This document shows, in pieces, positions 1-9,096 of a stretch of 64,000 nt of DNA. The notes below the pieces were generated by a model. The model saw only the letters and a list, made by a program, of their open reading frames with translations, was not told the DNA's origin and made no database searches. Origin of the DNA: Paenibacillus harenae DSM 16969 (GTDB taxonomy: Bacteria; Bacillota; Bacilli; Paenibacillales; Paenibacillaceae); contig NZ_KE383842.1 of NCBI RefSeq assembly GCF_000422465.1, positions 1,509,845-1,573,844 on the forward strand, in the 5' to 3' direction. Position numbers and translations under genes: made by a program. Positions within the stretch are counted from its first letter, which is position 1. Every line of letters starts with the position of its first letter.

Positions 1-582
1 ATAGCCGTGCTTATCCCGCAAATCTTTTATCGTGAAAGAAACGATTTGCAGCCCCATCTTCTTCAGATCTTTGGCTGCCACTCCCTGCACCTCTTGCGCG
101 AATTTATCGCGATTGCGATACACCTCTTCGACCGTCATAGAGCCTAGAATCGCCCGCAGATGACCCTCCAGCACCTCTTGGGCTTCCCCTTTAAGCGCTT
201 CCGTCGGTTTGCCTAGAAACTGCTCCGCTGCCGTTGCGACATCCTCGACGGCTCCGCCGATTTTAATAATCGCCACGCCGTCCGCCATAACGGGAACACC
301 CTGCTCCGTATACACCTCAGGCGTCGATACATCCAGCTTGTGCGACAGCAAGGAAAGGAATTCCGACTTCTGGAAGATCGGAAGAATGAAGGCTCCTCCC
401 CCTCTAATAATTTTTACCTTGCGGCCCGATTCATCAATGCTAGAATTGCGGCTCCCCAGAAATGAGCCTGTGACAAGCATCGCTTCATCCGGACTGACCG
501 TTTTGTAACGCGCCCAAAACGCGAGTCCCAGTACGACGATAACGCCAACGACAAGCGCGGGAATAAGTAATTGATCCGGCAT
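1..582 (-). CDS. floT: Flotillin-like protein, 5' part only (cut by left edge)
   Basis: The visible 194 codons start at the ATG at 582 behind AGAGGGG. They encode a short N-terminal hydrophobic segment (LLIPALVVGVIVVLGLAFWA) followed by an SPFH/band-7 domain with the flotillin-style phrases YKTVSPDEAMLVTG, IRGGGAFILPIFQ and VYTEQGVPVMADGVAIIKI. Flotillins scaffold ordered membrane microdomains at the cytoplasmic face of the membrane. The NfeD partner gene lies immediately upstream on the same strand, 14 bases away, the yuaF-floT (yuaG) pairing known from Bacillus, which supports the call. The long coiled-coil C-terminal half lies outside the window. Confidence 0.9.
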   Translation of the reverse strand, partial: MPDQLLIPALVVGVIVVLGLAFWARYKTVSPDEAMLVTGSFLGSRNSSIDESGRKVKIIRGGGAFILPIFQKSEFLSLLSHKLDVSTPEVYTEQGVPVMADGVAIIKIGGAVEDVATAAEQFLGKPTEALKGEAQEVLEGHLRAILGSMTVEEVYRNRDKFAQEVQGVAAKDLKKMGLQIVSFTIKDLRDKHGY

Positions 583-596
583 ATGTTTTCCCCTCT

Positions 597-1139
597 CTAC
601 TTCAATAATGGATCGAGATGAACCTCTGACACATACAGCGTGCTGTCTTTCACTTCGACGACAACGACCTGGCTCCCTCCGGCAATGTCAACCTTGTCGA
701 AGCTTGCGGCAATTTGATTCGTAAAGCCTGCTCCCACCTTTACCATTACCTCGCCATATCCGGAAGCTGGAATCGGCACCAGGACTTCCGCCAGCATGCC
801 GGGCAAGGAATGAAGCGAAAAAGCGATCGAGGACTCGCTGTTTTCCATTGGTCTGACATAAAGGAAAAATACGGCGACACCTGCGAGAATGGCGATCAAT
901 AAAGATAAGATCAGAATAGTCGTGATGCCGAACCCCGAGTAACGTTCAAATAAAATGCCTGCTCCGCCAAAAACGGTGATTCCGCCGACAAACGACATTG
1001 GCGACAGCCAGGAATGGCCTTCTAACGATAGAAAATCGAGTGCTCCGTCGAACAGCAGGCCAAGCCAATCGCCAAATACAACGCTGATTACCGCATAAAT
1101 AATACCGCCGATGAGACAAGCCCAAAATAACGTCTCCAA
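597..1139 (-). CDS. yuaF: NfeD-family membrane protein (YuaF-like), flotillin partner
   Basis: This 180-residue protein has about three membrane segments in its first 95 residues (METLFWACLIGGIIYAVISV; MSFVGGITVFGGAGILF; ITTILILSLLIAILAGVAVFFLYV). A soluble C-terminal beta domain follows (about residues 115-180, GMLAEVLVPIPASGYGEVMV), typical of the OB-fold of NfeD proteins. The start is a TTG preceded by a strong GGAGGAGGAAG ribosome site. The gene is co-oriented with and just upstream of the flotillin gene, and the two are probably one operon. In B. subtilis the orthologous pair acts in membrane-microdomain organisation and the envelope stress response. A role here is by homology only. Confidence 0.85.
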   Translation of the reverse strand: METLFWACLIGGIIYAVISVVFGDWLGLLFDGALDFLSLEGHSWLSPMSFVGGITVFGGAGILFERYSGFGITTILILSLLIAILAGVAVFFLYVRPMENSESSIAFSLHSLPGMLAEVLVPIPASGYGEVMVKVGAGFTNQIAASFDKVDIAGGSQVVVVEVKDSTLYVSEVHLDPLLK

Positions 1140-1224
1140 CTTCCTCCTCCTTTCTTAGTATCCAATACATGTTAACACTTCCGTTATTTATTACGTTGAA
1201 AACGGCCATTTGTTTCTAAAAAGA

Positions 1225-1262
1225 TAAAGCCTGTTGAATTTTATCGATTCAACAAGCTTTAT
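1225..1262 (-). terminator. Rho-independent terminator of tyrS
   Basis: A hairpin with arms AAAGCYTGTTGAAT on both sides of a short loop lies seven bases past the tyrS stop. On the minus strand it is followed by an uneven T-rich run (ATCTTTTTAG). Confidence 0.75.
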
Positions 1263-1268
1263 TAGAAC

Positions 1269-2525
1269 TTATCCTTGCTTTATTTTCACAAATTTACGTT
1301 TGCCAACCTGCAGAACATCCCCGTCCTTCGGCGTTATGTCCGCGTTAAAGTCGGTAATCTTATCTTCATTAATCCGTACGGCGCCCTGCTGCACACTGCG
1401 TCTCGCTTCGCTGCTGGTCGCCTGCAGCCCAAGCACCGTCAGCAGCTTCACGATCCGGATTTGGCCGTTGTTGAGCTCCGCTGCAGGAACCGTTACTTCT
1501 TCGATATCTTCCGGAAGCGCCCGCTGCTGAAACACGGTAATAAAATGATTTTCTGCCGCATTAGCCGCATCGTCGCCGTGATACATGCGTACGAAGGTGG
1601 CTGCAAGCTGCATCTTGGCATCCCGCGGATGTACGGTTCCGTTGTCCAAGTCTGCCTTTAACGCGGCCAGCTGTTCATTGCTTAAGTCCGTGGCAAGCTC
1701 ATAGTATTTAAACATCAGCTCATCCGGGATGGACATCGATTTGCCATAAATTTGGTTAGGCTCCTCATCGATCCCAATGTAGTTGCCCAAGCTTTTGCTC
1801 ATCTTGTTTACGCCGTCCAGGCCTTCAATCAGCGGCGTCATTATCGCGACCTGCGCAGCCTTGCCATATTCTTTCTGAAGCGTTCTTCCCATTAGCAGGT
1901 TGAACTTCTGATCCGTACCGCCAAGCTCGACATCCGATTCCAGCGCGACTGAATCGTAGCCCTGCATGAGCGGGTAGAAAAATTCATGAATGCTGATCGG
2001 CTGGCCGGTCGTATAACGTTTCGTGAAATCGTCGCGTTCCAGCATACGCGCAACCGTTACTTTCGCCGCCAGACTGACGACATCGGCGAAGTTAAGCGGA
2101 GCCAGCCATTCCGAATTGTAGTACAGCTTCGTTTTCTCGGGATCCAAAATTTTGTAAATTTGCTTCTGGTACGTCTCCGCATTGCGCTTGACATCTTCTT
2201 CCGTCAGCTGCTTGCGCGTTTCCGATTTGCCTGTCGGGTCTCCGATCCGTCCTGTAAAATCGCCGATCAGCAGTTGAACCTGGTGGCCCAGCTCCTGGAA
2301 TTGCCGCAGCTTGTGCAGCACAACGGTGTGCCCGATATGAATGTCAGGCGCCGATGGATCCAGTCCCAGCTTAACTTTTAACGGTTGGCCCGTCGCGACT
2401 GCATTTGCCACCTTCTGCTTCAGCTCATCCTCCGGCACGATTTCCACAACGCCGCGGCGAATCACGGCAAGCTGACGTTCAACCTCGGTCTGCTGCTCCT
2501 TCGATAACTGCTCCCACTTCACCAT
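1269..2525 (-). CDS. tyrS: Tyrosyl-tRNA synthetase
   Basis: A 418-residue class I aminoacyl-tRNA synthetase that charges tRNA-Tyr in the cytoplasm. Visible signatures are the HIGH motif in [12 protein letters not shown] (near residue 60), the tyrosine-pocket region [21 protein letters not shown] (about 190-210), KMSKS in [11 protein letters not shown] (about 240) and an S4-like RNA-binding domain at the C-terminus ([16 protein letters not shown]). The length equals the bacterial TyrRS norm. It is preceded by a T-box leader whose specifier reads UAC (Tyr), which independently confirms the specificity. Transcription stops at the hairpin just past its 3' end. Confidence 0.97.
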   Translation of the reverse strand: MVKWEQLSKEQQTEVERQLAVIRRGVVEIVPEDELKQKVANAVATGQPLKVKLGLDPSAPDIHIGHTVVLHKLRQFQELGHQVQLLIGDFTGRIGDPTGKSETRKQLTEEDVKRNAETYQKQIYKILDPEKTKLYYNSEWLAPLNFADVVSLAAKVTVARMLERDDFTKRYTTGQPISIHEFFYPLMQGYDSVALESDVELGGTDQKFNLLMGRTLQKEYGKAAQVAIMTPLIEGLDGVNKMSKSLGNYIGIDEEPNQIYGKSMSIPDELMFKYYELATDLSNEQLAALKADLDNGTVHPRDAKMQLAATFVRMYHGDDAANAAENHFITVFQQRALPEDIEEVTVPAAELNNGQIRIVKLLTVLGLQATSSEARRSVQQGAVRINEDKITDFNADITPKDGDVLQVGKRKFVKIKQG

Positions 2526-2566
2526 AAAACATTTCCTCCCTCATTTACGTCTATCTATTTTGGACA

Positions 2567-2900
2567 TAAAAAATCCTTCCAGCCCCAAGGGACGAGAAGG
2601 ATTAGCTCGCGGTACCACCCTCGTTAGAGTACGACTGCCGGCAATCGGTCAAGACGCAACTCTCACTTCATTGCTTGATAACGGAGTTCTGCTCCGAAGC
2701 GGACTACTGCGGATACGCAGCGCGTCTGTTCAGCCTTAAGGCTGGCAGTGGACGCCGATAGCGGATATCCGGTTCCTTCGCTTAGCTCCAGGCTGTAATT
2801 CAACAAGCGGCGCATACCGGTTCCCACCACCCACCGGCTCTCTGCAAACACGTTACGCTGTCTACTCATGCCCTTCAACGCCATGATTGGATAAAACATT
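2567..2900 (-). promoter_or_regulatory. T-box leader, tRNA-Tyr-sensing, upstream of tyrS
   Basis: The canonical T-box sequence (minus strand AGGGTGGTACCGCG) is at 2608-2621. The terminator hairpin, with arms AATCCTTC/GAAGGATT followed by T's, is at 2568-2604. Stem I carries the GAATTACAGCC specifier loop, with specifier codon TAC (Tyr) at 2795-2797. In this riboswitch class uncharged tRNA pairs with the specifier and with the T-box bulge and stabilises the antiterminator, switching on synthetase expression. Confidence 0.93.
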
Positions 2901-2906
2901 ATAGTG

Positions 2907-2936
2907 TTTATACCATATGCGCCCTTAAGAAGTCAA
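2907..2936 (-). promoter_or_regulatory. Sigma-A promoter of the tyrS T-box transcript
   Basis: Minus strand -35 TTGACT (2931-2936) and -10 TATAAA (2907-2912) are separated by 18 bases. They sit just upstream of the T-box leader. Confidence 0.75.
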
Positions 2937-2948
2937 TCGGGTATAGAA

Positions 2949-2977
2949 CTGCTTACTTTGGCGTTTTATGTTATAAT
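2949..2977 (+). promoter_or_regulatory. Likely promoter of the penicillin-binding protein gene
   Basis: A consensus -10 TATAAT at 2972-2977 lies about 30 bases before the start codon. The -35 match is poor (CTGCTT region). It is back to back with the tyrS promoter. Confidence 0.5.
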
Positions 2978-3008
2978 AAATCTGCTATTTGGAGGAGGAG
3001 ACAGAACT

Positions 3009-6000
3009 ATGCAAGAAGAAAGTCAACCATCGCCAATCAAACGAAGCAAATGGCGTACATTCGGACTCGTAACATTTATAATCGTCAAATGGATGGTATA
3101 CTTCGGAATCTTCATCGGGCTGCTGGCCGGAGGCGCTGTTACCGGCTATGTTGCGGCGCTCGTGAAAGGCGAAGAGGTAAGGCCTCGTACCACTATTGAA
3201 GAAAAGGTCGGCGAAAATGCGATAACCGGTTATGTTTATTTTAACGATGACTCGCTGGTAGGACAGCTAAGAACTTCAGAAGATAGAACGATTGTTACAT
3301 ATGAAGAATTGCCGCCGCAAGTTATCAACGCCGTGCTCGGCATCGAGGACAACAACTTCTTCGAGCATAAGGGCGTGGACATTAACGGACTCGGACGCGC
3401 CGTGAAGCAGAAGCTTCTGAACGAGGACATTCAGACGGGCGGAAGTACGCTTACGCAGCAAGTGGCCCGCCGCGTATTTTTGAGCCTGGACAAAACCGAC
3501 AGCCGCAAATTCAAAGAAATCTTCTTATCGCTGCGGATGGAACGTTATTTGACCAAGAAAGAAATTTTGACGGCTTACTTGAATAAGGTTCCGTTCGGAA
3601 ACGGCTCGAGCGGCTACAACTTATTCGGCATCAAGTCGGCTGCCAAGGGCATATTCAACATTACCGATTTAAATCAGCTGAACATCGCGCAATCTGCTTA
3701 CTTAGCGGGTCTGCCGCAGCGCCCTTCGGCATACACCGCATTTACCGGCAAAGGCGAATTCGACCAGGAAGGCTTTGATCTGGCCATGGGCCGCCAGCGC
3801 ACCGTATTGAAGCGCATGCTGGAGACCGGCCGCATCACGCAGCAGGAATATGATAAAGCGATTAGCTTCGACATTAGAAAAACGCTCGCACCTCCAACGG
3901 AGAAAGCGTATACGACCTATCCGTATCTTATGCTGGAGGCGGAGCGCCAGGCTGCCGAAATTATGCTTATGCAGCAGGACCCAACCTTGACCAAAGCGGA
4001 ATTGAGCACAAAGGAAAATGCGCCATTGATCGAAGAAGCGCGCGATCACCTGCTTCGCGGCGGTTACCATGTCTATACGACGATAGACAAGGAAATTTAC
4101 CAGCTGATGCGTGAAATCGGCAGCAATGAGAAAAACTTCACGCCTTTCAGCGAAACAAAAGGCTTGGAGCAGATTGCGGCAATCATGCTCGATCATAAGA
4201 CCGGCGCCATTGTCAGTATGCTCGAAGGCCGTGACTTCTACGAGGAACAGCTGAACTATGCCACGCAGATGAAAAGGCAGCCGGGGTCAACAATGAAGAC
4301 GGTCGCTGCGTACCTGCCGGCTATCGAGCAAGGCATCATCCAGCCGGCCAGCATTGTCGACGATGCTCCGATTGTCATGAAGGATGGCCAGAAGGGCTTC
4401 CATATTCCAATGAACGTTACGAATACGTTCAAAGGACTTGTGACTGCGCGGGATGCGTTAAATCAATCCTTAAACTTACCCGCATTAAAAATATTTAATG
4501 ACGAGGTCAAAATTGAGAATGCTTGGGCGTTCGTTAAGAAGCTTGGCATTACGACGCTGCAGCCTGAAGACGCCTACGCGCAAACGGGCGTAATCGGAGG
4601 ACTGAGCATTGGCGTATCCGTAGAAGAGCTTACGAACGCATACGGCTCTATTCCGAATAAAGGCGTATTCAACGATGCCTACATGATAGACCGTATAACC
4701 GACCCGAACGGAAAAATCGTATACGAGCACAAAGCGGAACCGAAGCGGGTATTCTCGGAACAAAGCGCGTTCCTAATGACGGATATGCTGTCTACCGTTA
4801 TTTCGGATAAAAAAGGCTCCGGTCACAAACTCACTTCGCAATTCAAGCATTACGGGGAAATCCCGATTGCAGGTAAAACAGGCTCTACGCAAAGCTACGG
4901 GGACGTGTGGTTCATGGGCTTCTCGCCGGACGTAACTTTGGGGGTATGGGCCGGCTATGAGGAGCAAGTTAACTCGTTAACAAAGGAAGGTAGAGCAAGA
5001 GCGCGCTCGATCTGGGCTCTTATCATGAATGAAGTCGCTGATAAGAAACCCGAATTGTTCGTCACGGATAAATTCGAAAGACCTTCTGGCATTGTAAAGG
5101 CTACCGTATCGAGCGCCAGCGGCCTCCTTCCAAGCCAGATAACAAAGGAAGCAGGACTGCTCGTTACCGATTGGTTCAACAAAAAGGATATTCCGAAGAA
5201 GACGGACGATGCCTTAGTGAAGATGGCTTTCATCAGTTACGACGGCGTAAACTATGTGCCAAATCCGGCTACGCCCCTTGATTTCATAAAGGAACAGACG
5301 GTTATTAAACGTAAAAAACCGCTTGATGTGCTTTTCGATGAAATTAAGGCGGCTCAAGCAAAATTACCGGCAAAGAGCCGGAGACCGATCGACGTTTACA
5401 TGCCTGCCGACGCGGATACGAGCGCTCCATCGAAGCCCGATCCGCGGGTAGACGACGGAGCGGCGCCTCCTCCTCCGGCTATCGTTAAGCTGAATGCTGC
5501 GGACGGCGGCGTACTCGTTCTGACGTTTAACGATAGCACCGCCAAAGATGTCGTGGGCTACCGCGTCTACAAATCGGTCAATCAAGGCAGCTTTGAGAAG
5601 GTTGGAGCTTCAATCGTCGTTGGCGAGGAGAAAAAAGCGAAGTTTTATGCCTCCAGCCAAAACAGCAATACATTCTACGTGACTGCCGTTGACGTTGCAG
5701 GCAAGGAATCCGCGCCAAGTCAGCCGGTGCAATACGGTAACGTTCCGATAATCCCCGGGCTGCCTGACGGCAGCGGCGGACCGGTCGGAAATGAAAATGG
5801 AGGAGTTCCTTCAGCGCCAGCTGGCTTGCAGTCGGAGAAAACCGAGCTCAGCGTCCGGTTGAGCTGGAGTGCGAATAACGCAACTGAGCAGGTTACGCAA
5901 TATCATATTTATTACAGCTCCAATAATGACGGCAAATATTCGAAGATTGGATCAACCTCGGAGACGAGCTTTGAGTATGTCGCCCCATTCATTAAAGGAT

Positions 6001-6068
6001 CCTTTTATGTTACATCCGAGAATGGGAGCGGCGAGTCCTCCCCTTCTTCACAAATATCGATTAATTAA
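3009..6068 (+). CDS. Class A penicillin-binding protein (PBP1A type) with C-terminal FN3-like repeats
   Basis: A bifunctional peptidoglycan synthase of 1019 residues, starting at the ATG behind GGAGGAGGAGA. Upstream in-frame ATGs lack a ribosome site. Order: a cytoplasmic basic tail, one membrane anchor (about 18-52), a GT51 glycosyltransferase domain with the EDxxFxxHxG motif (catalytic Glu113) and GGSTLTQQ, then a transpeptidase domain with SxxK (Ser427-Lys430), SLN near 486 and KTG at 623-625. About 190 residues follow, comprising a proline-rich linker and two fibronectin-III-like modules (YRVYKSVNQGSFEKV; YHIYYSSNNDGKYSKI). The protein is anchored in the membrane and acts outside the cell. 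The FN3 tail makes it longer than Bacillus PonA. Confidence 0.95.
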   Translation: MQEESQPSPIKRSKWRTFGLVTFIIVKWMVYFGIFIGLLAGGAVTGYVAALVKGEEVRPRTTIEEKVGENAITGYVYFNDDSLVGQLRTSEDRTIVTYEELPPQVINAVLGIEDNNFFEHKGVDINGLGRAVKQKLLNEDIQTGGSTLTQQVARRVFLSLDKTDSRKFKEIFLSLRMERYLTKKEILTAYLNKVPFGNGSSGYNLFGIKSAAKGIFNITDLNQLNIAQSAYLAGLPQRPSAYTAFTGKGEFDQEGFDLAMGRQRTVLKRMLETGRITQQEYDKAISFDIRKTLAPPTEKAYTTYPYLMLEAERQAAEIMLMQQDPTLTKAELSTKENAPLIEEARDHLLRGGYHVYTTIDKEIYQLMREIGSNEKNFTPFSETKGLEQIAAIMLDHKTGAIVSMLEGRDFYEEQLNYATQMKRQPGSTMKTVAAYLPAIEQGIIQPASIVDDAPIVMKDGQKGFHIPMNVTNTFKGLVTARDALNQSLNLPALKIFNDEVKIENAWAFVKKLGITTLQPEDAYAQTGVIGGLSIGVSVEELTNAYGSIPNKGVFNDAYMIDRITDPNGKIVYEHKAEPKRVFSEQSAFLMTDMLSTVISDKKGSGHKLTSQFKHYGEIPIAGKTGSTQSYGDVWFMGFSPDVTLGVWAGYEEQVNSLTKEGRARARSIWALIMNEVADKKPELFVTDKFERPSGIVKATVSSASGLLPSQITKEAGLLVTDWFNKKDIPKKTDDALVKMAFISYDGVNYVPNPATPLDFIKEQTVIKRKKPLDVLFDEIKAAQAKLPAKSRRPIDVYMPADADTSAPSKPDPRVDDGAAPPPPAIVKLNAADGGVLVLTFNDSTAKDVVGYRVYKSVNQGSFEKVGASIVVGEEKKAKFYASSQNSNTFYVTAVDVAGKESAPSQPVQYGNVPIIPGLPDGSGGPVGNENGGVPSAPAGLQSEKTELSVRLSWSANNATEQVTQYHIYYSSNNDGKYSKIGSTSETSFEYVAPFIKGSFYVTSENGSGESSPSSQISIN

Positions 6069-6086
6069 TGGATAGGAGCGGTTTCA

Positions 6087-6470
6087 ATGGCAAAAATGCG
6101 TTTAGATCATGTCGGCGTTATGGTAAAAAACATCGATATGTCAATTACCTTTTATACCGATATTCTCGGCTTCGGTCTCAAAGGCCGTACATTGCATACG
6201 AACGGCGTCATTGAGCTTGCATTTCTCGGTTTCAAAGATGATCAGGAAACCGAGCTTGAGTTAATTCAAGGCTATAATGACAGCCTCCCGGTTGAAGGCA
6301 AAGTCCATCACTTCGCCATCCTTGTCTCTGATGTGGAAGCCGAATTCGAACGGTTAAAGCAGCTTAACGTTTCCTTTGTGGATGAAAGCATAACAACGCT
6401 GCCGAACGGCTACCGGTACTTTTTTGTGCAAGGTCCGGACGGCGAGCGGATTGAATTATTTCAGCGGTAG
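6087..6470 (+). CDS. VOC (glyoxalase/bleomycin-resistance fold) family protein
   Basis: A 127-residue protein with the paired beta-alpha-beta-beta-beta pattern of the vicinal oxygen chelate superfamily. It has an N-terminal metal-ligand-type histidine in LDHVGVMVKNID, TFYTDILGF and a C-terminal Glu in DGERIELFQ, with His in VHHFAILVSDVE. It could be a glyoxalase I or a related lyase or dioxygenase. The sequence alone does not fix the substrate. It begins 18 bases after the PBP stop, behind GGATAGGAGCGG, and so is probably cotranscribed with it. A convergent terminator separates it from acsA. Confidence 0.8.
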   Translation: MAKMRLDHVGVMVKNIDMSITFYTDILGFGLKGRTLHTNGVIELAFLGFKDDQETELELIQGYNDSLPVEGKVHHFAILVSDVEAEFERLKQLNVSFVDESITTLPNGYRYFFVQGPDGERIELFQR

Positions 6471-6484
6471 CCGCATACTCGCCT

Positions 6485-6528
6485 AAAGAAAGAGGATGTC
6501 TCCGAAACGGAAACATCCTCTTTCTTTA
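6485..6528. terminator. Bidirectional terminator between the VOC gene and acsA
   Basis: A perfect 15-base inverted repeat (AAAGAAAGAGGATGT / ACATCCTCTTTCTTT) lies between two convergent genes and gives a T-rich tail on both strands. Confidence 0.9.
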
Positions 6529-6546
6529 TTCTTATAAGGACCGGAC

Positions 6547-8271
6547 CTAATCTTCAATCGTAGACAAGTCGCCGGTCGGCAGGTTCAGTTCCCAAGCTTT
6601 CAGAACCCTTCGCATAATTTTGCCGCTGCGCGTCTTTGGAAGCTTATCCTTAAACTCGATTTCTCTTGGCGCGGCATGCGCAGATAGGCCTACTTTGACG
6701 AATTGCGAGATTTCCTGTTTTAATTCATCTGAAGGCGAAAAGCCTTCCCGCAATGCGATGAATGCTTTGATGATCTCGCCGCGCATCGGATCGGGCTTGC
6801 CGATTACCCCTGCCTCGGCTACAGCCGGATGCTCAACCAGCTTGCTCTCTACTTCGAAAGGTCCGACCCTTTCGCCAGCCGTATTGATTACATCGTCGAT
6901 CCGCCCTTGGAACCAGAAATAGCCCTCTTCATCCATATAAGCGGAGTCGCCGGAAACGTACCAGCCCTTCAAGTAGAAATATTCCTCGTATTTAGACGGA
7001 TTGTTCCATATTTTGCGCATCATCGACGGCCATGGCGTCCGGATTGCCAAATTGCCCATACGATAAGGCGGAACCTCATTGCCGTTATCGTCAATGATTG
7101 CGGCCTCCACGCCCGGCAAAGGCTTGCCCATGGAGCCCGGCTTGATGTCCATGCTCGGATAATTGCAGATCAGCTGCCCCCCGGTTTCGGTCATCCACCA
7201 GGTGTCATGGATACGCTGGCCGTATACCTTCATGCCCCAACGCACGACTTCCGGATTTAGCGGTTCTCCGACGCTGAGAACATGGCGAAGGCTCGATAAG
7301 TCAAACTGCTGCGAGACGTCATCCCCTGCACCCATCAGCATGCGAAATGCCGTCGGCGCGCTGTACCACACCGTAACGCCGTATTTCTGAATAACGCCAT
7401 ACCAATCGCTCGGACTGAATCGACCGCCGCGAACGACGTTTGTAGCGCCGTTAAGCCATGGAGCAAACATGCCGTATGACGTTCCTGTTACCCAGCCAGG
7501 GTCGGCCGTGCACCAATATATATCGTCTTCTTTTAAATCAAGAACAACTTGACCGGTATACAGATGCTGGATCATCGCATTCTGGACATGATAGACGCCC
7601 TTCGGTTTACCGGTAGATCCGGATGTATAATGCAGAATTAGTCCGTCCTCGCGGTCCAGCCATTCCATCTCCGCCGCATCGGAGGCGTTCGACATTTCCG
7701 TCGAAAAATCGATTACCCCGTCTTCCTCGGGCACATCTTGACCGAATACGATAATATGCTTTAGATTAGGCAGCTCATCGCGCTTAATTCGTTTATACAG
7801 TGCAGGAGTCGTCACAATGGCCGACGCTTCACTGTCGAGAAGCCTGTCTTTCACCGCGGTTTCCATGAACGCCTCGAACAGCGGACCCACAACTGCGCCG
7901 ATCTTCAATGCGCCCAGTGCGCTGAAATACAGTTCCGGCGTCCTTGGCATAAAAATAAAGACGCGTTCGCCTTTGGTAAGCCCCAGCCCGCGCAATACAT
8001 TCGCGAACCGGTTCGATTGCTTGCTCAGCTCTTCGAACGTAAAGGATTCGTCCCGTTCATTATCGCTATAGTAGAGCGCGATCTTGCCGCCCTTGCCCTG
8101 CTCGACGTGACGATCAATTGCTTCGTAAGCCATATTAACCTTGCCTGTGCTGTGCCAGCTGAATTGACTTTCGACTTGGTTCCAGTCAAATGCCGCAGAC
8201 GCGCTTTCATAATCCGGTAAATTCGGATTCGTCGCCGTTGCCGGAATTCGCTCTTGATGTAGGTTGATCAT
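6547..8271 (-). CDS. acsA: Acetyl-CoA synthetase (AMP-forming)
   Basis: A 574-residue ANL-superfamily ligase converting acetate, ATP and CoA to acetyl-CoA in the cytoplasm. Motifs are the phosphate loop HYTSGSTGKPKGVYH (about 215), the A5-like WWMTETGGQ, SGDSAYMDEEGYFWFQGR, DDVINTAGERVGP, and the C-terminal PKTRSGKIMRR. The lysine of that last motif is the known target of reversible acetylation in this family. The gene is divergent from acuA-acuC, encoding the acetyltransferase and deacetylase that control it in B. subtilis. The length matches Bacillus AcsA. A cre-like site lies in its leader. Confidence 0.96.
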   Translation of the reverse strand: MINLHQERIPATATNPNLPDYESASAAFDWNQVESQFSWHSTGKVNMAYEAIDRHVEQGKGGKIALYYSDNERDESFTFEELSKQSNRFANVLRGLGLTKGERVFIFMPRTPELYFSALGALKIGAVVGPLFEAFMETAVKDRLLDSEASAIVTTPALYKRIKRDELPNLKHIIVFGQDVPEEDGVIDFSTEMSNASDAAEMEWLDREDGLILHYTSGSTGKPKGVYHVQNAMIQHLYTGQVVLDLKEDDIYWCTADPGWVTGTSYGMFAPWLNGATNVVRGGRFSPSDWYGVIQKYGVTVWYSAPTAFRMLMGAGDDVSQQFDLSSLRHVLSVGEPLNPEVVRWGMKVYGQRIHDTWWMTETGGQLICNYPSMDIKPGSMGKPLPGVEAAIIDDNGNEVPPYRMGNLAIRTPWPSMMRKIWNNPSKYEEYFYLKGWYVSGDSAYMDEEGYFWFQGRIDDVINTAGERVGPFEVESKLVEHPAVAEAGVIGKPDPMRGEIIKAFIALREGFSPSDELKQEISQFVKVGLSAHAAPREIEFKDKLPKTRSGKIMRRVLKAWELNLPTGDLSTIED

Positions 8272-8309
8272 GCTATCACTCTCCCATCAAATCTCTCTTT
8301 TGCCGCTAT

Positions 8310-8324
8310 AGGAATACGCTTACA
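8310..8324 (-). promoter_or_regulatory. cre-like CcpA operator in the acsA leader
   Basis: Minus strand TTGTAAGCGTATTCC matches the cre consensus WTGNAANCGNWNNCW at all but the last position. It lies just downstream of the putative acsA -10, which fits roadblock or promoter repression by CcpA. Binding is an inference. Confidence 0.6.
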
Positions 8325-8337
8325 AACCAACACTCCC

Positions 8338-8343
8338 ATTATA
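8338..8343 (-). promoter_or_regulatory. Putative -10 element of acsA
   Basis: TATAAT on the minus strand lies about 66 bases before the acsA start. No good -35 is visible (GTCGAA at 16-base spacing). Confidence 0.45.
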
Positions 8344-8454
8344 TCACAACCTTTTTCTATTCGACTACGCTTTTCATTTACTCAAATGTTTGTTATAAAG
8401 AGTAAAGAAGCTGCAGCTGGTGATAAAAATCTATCGCTAAAGGGGAATAAGCCT

Positions 8455-9090
8455 TTGGAACATCGAAAGCGTTTTCAGCGGGCTCAGCTCGCTCTAGACG
8501 CCAGCCGTGAATTGATTATTGAGGGCCCCGTTCCGGCGGAGAGATTGGCAGACATGAAGATGAATGCGGCGCTGGACGCTTTCCGAAGACCGCGGGAGCA
8601 GCATGAAGCGCTCGTCGAAATCGCGAACCTTGTCGAAGGGCGAATCATTGTGGCGCGCGAAGGCGACATCATTGTAGGCTATGTCACCTTTCATTACGCC
8701 GATGAGCTTGAACGCTGGTCCGACGGCGGCATGCTCGATCTTATCGAGCTGGGAGCAATCGAGGTGGCGGATGACTACCGCGGATACGGGCTCGGGAAAC
8801 GGATGATTCAACTCGCTTTCGCGGAAGAGCAGTTGGAGAATATGATCGTGTTTACGACAGAGTATTATTGGCATTGGGATCTGGAAGGCACGAAATTGTC
8901 GGTATGGGACTACCGTAAAATGATGGAGAATCTGATGAAATCTGCCGGGATGATCTGGTACGCCACGGACGATCCTGAAATATGCTCTCATCCCGCAAAT
9001 TGCTTGATGGTTCGGATCGGTCATGAAGTTCCGCTGAGCTCCGTAGAGCAGTTCGACCGCGTCCGTTTCCGCCAGCGGTTTATGTATTAG
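8455..9090 (+). CDS. acuA: Acetoin utilisation protein AcuA, GNAT acetyltransferase for AcsA
   Basis: The best start is the TTG at 8455 (ribosome site AAAGGGG), giving 211 residues and an N-terminus MEHRKRF aligned with the B. subtilis protein (MEHHKTY, from memory). The in-frame ATG at 8386 would add 23 poorly coding residues. The GNAT fold shows in IELGAIEVADDYRGYGLGKRMI (acetyl-CoA binding), with the AcuA-typical RPREQHEALVEIANL and TTEYYWHWDLEGT. AcuA acetylates the active-site lysine of AcsA and so inactivates it. A cre-like site overlaps codons 4-8. Confidence 0.93.
   Translation: MEHRKRFQRAQLALDASRELIIEGPVPAERLADMKMNAALDAFRRPREQHEALVEIANLVEGRIIVAREGDIIVGYVTFHYADELERWSDGGMLDLIELGAIEVADDYRGYGLGKRMIQLAFAEEQLENMIVFTTEYYWHWDLEGTKLSVWDYRKMMENLMKSAGMIWYATDDPEICSHPANCLMVRIGHEVPLSSVEQFDRVRFRQRFMY
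8463..8477 (+). promoter_or_regulatory. cre-like CcpA operator inside the start of acuA
   Basis: TCGAAAGCGTTTTCA matches WTGNAANCGNWNNCW at 14 of 15 positions and is almost palindromic. It sits 8 bases into the coding sequence, downstream of any plausible promoter, where CcpA acts as a roadblock in Bacillus. Confidence 0.55.
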
Positions 9091-9096
9091 GCGCAA

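Noticed and set aside
1140..1224. Possible sigma-W promoter before the NfeD-flotillin pair
   Set aside because: The Bacillus orthologues are sigma-W controlled, but I could not find a convincing TGAAAC-N16-CGTA pattern here.
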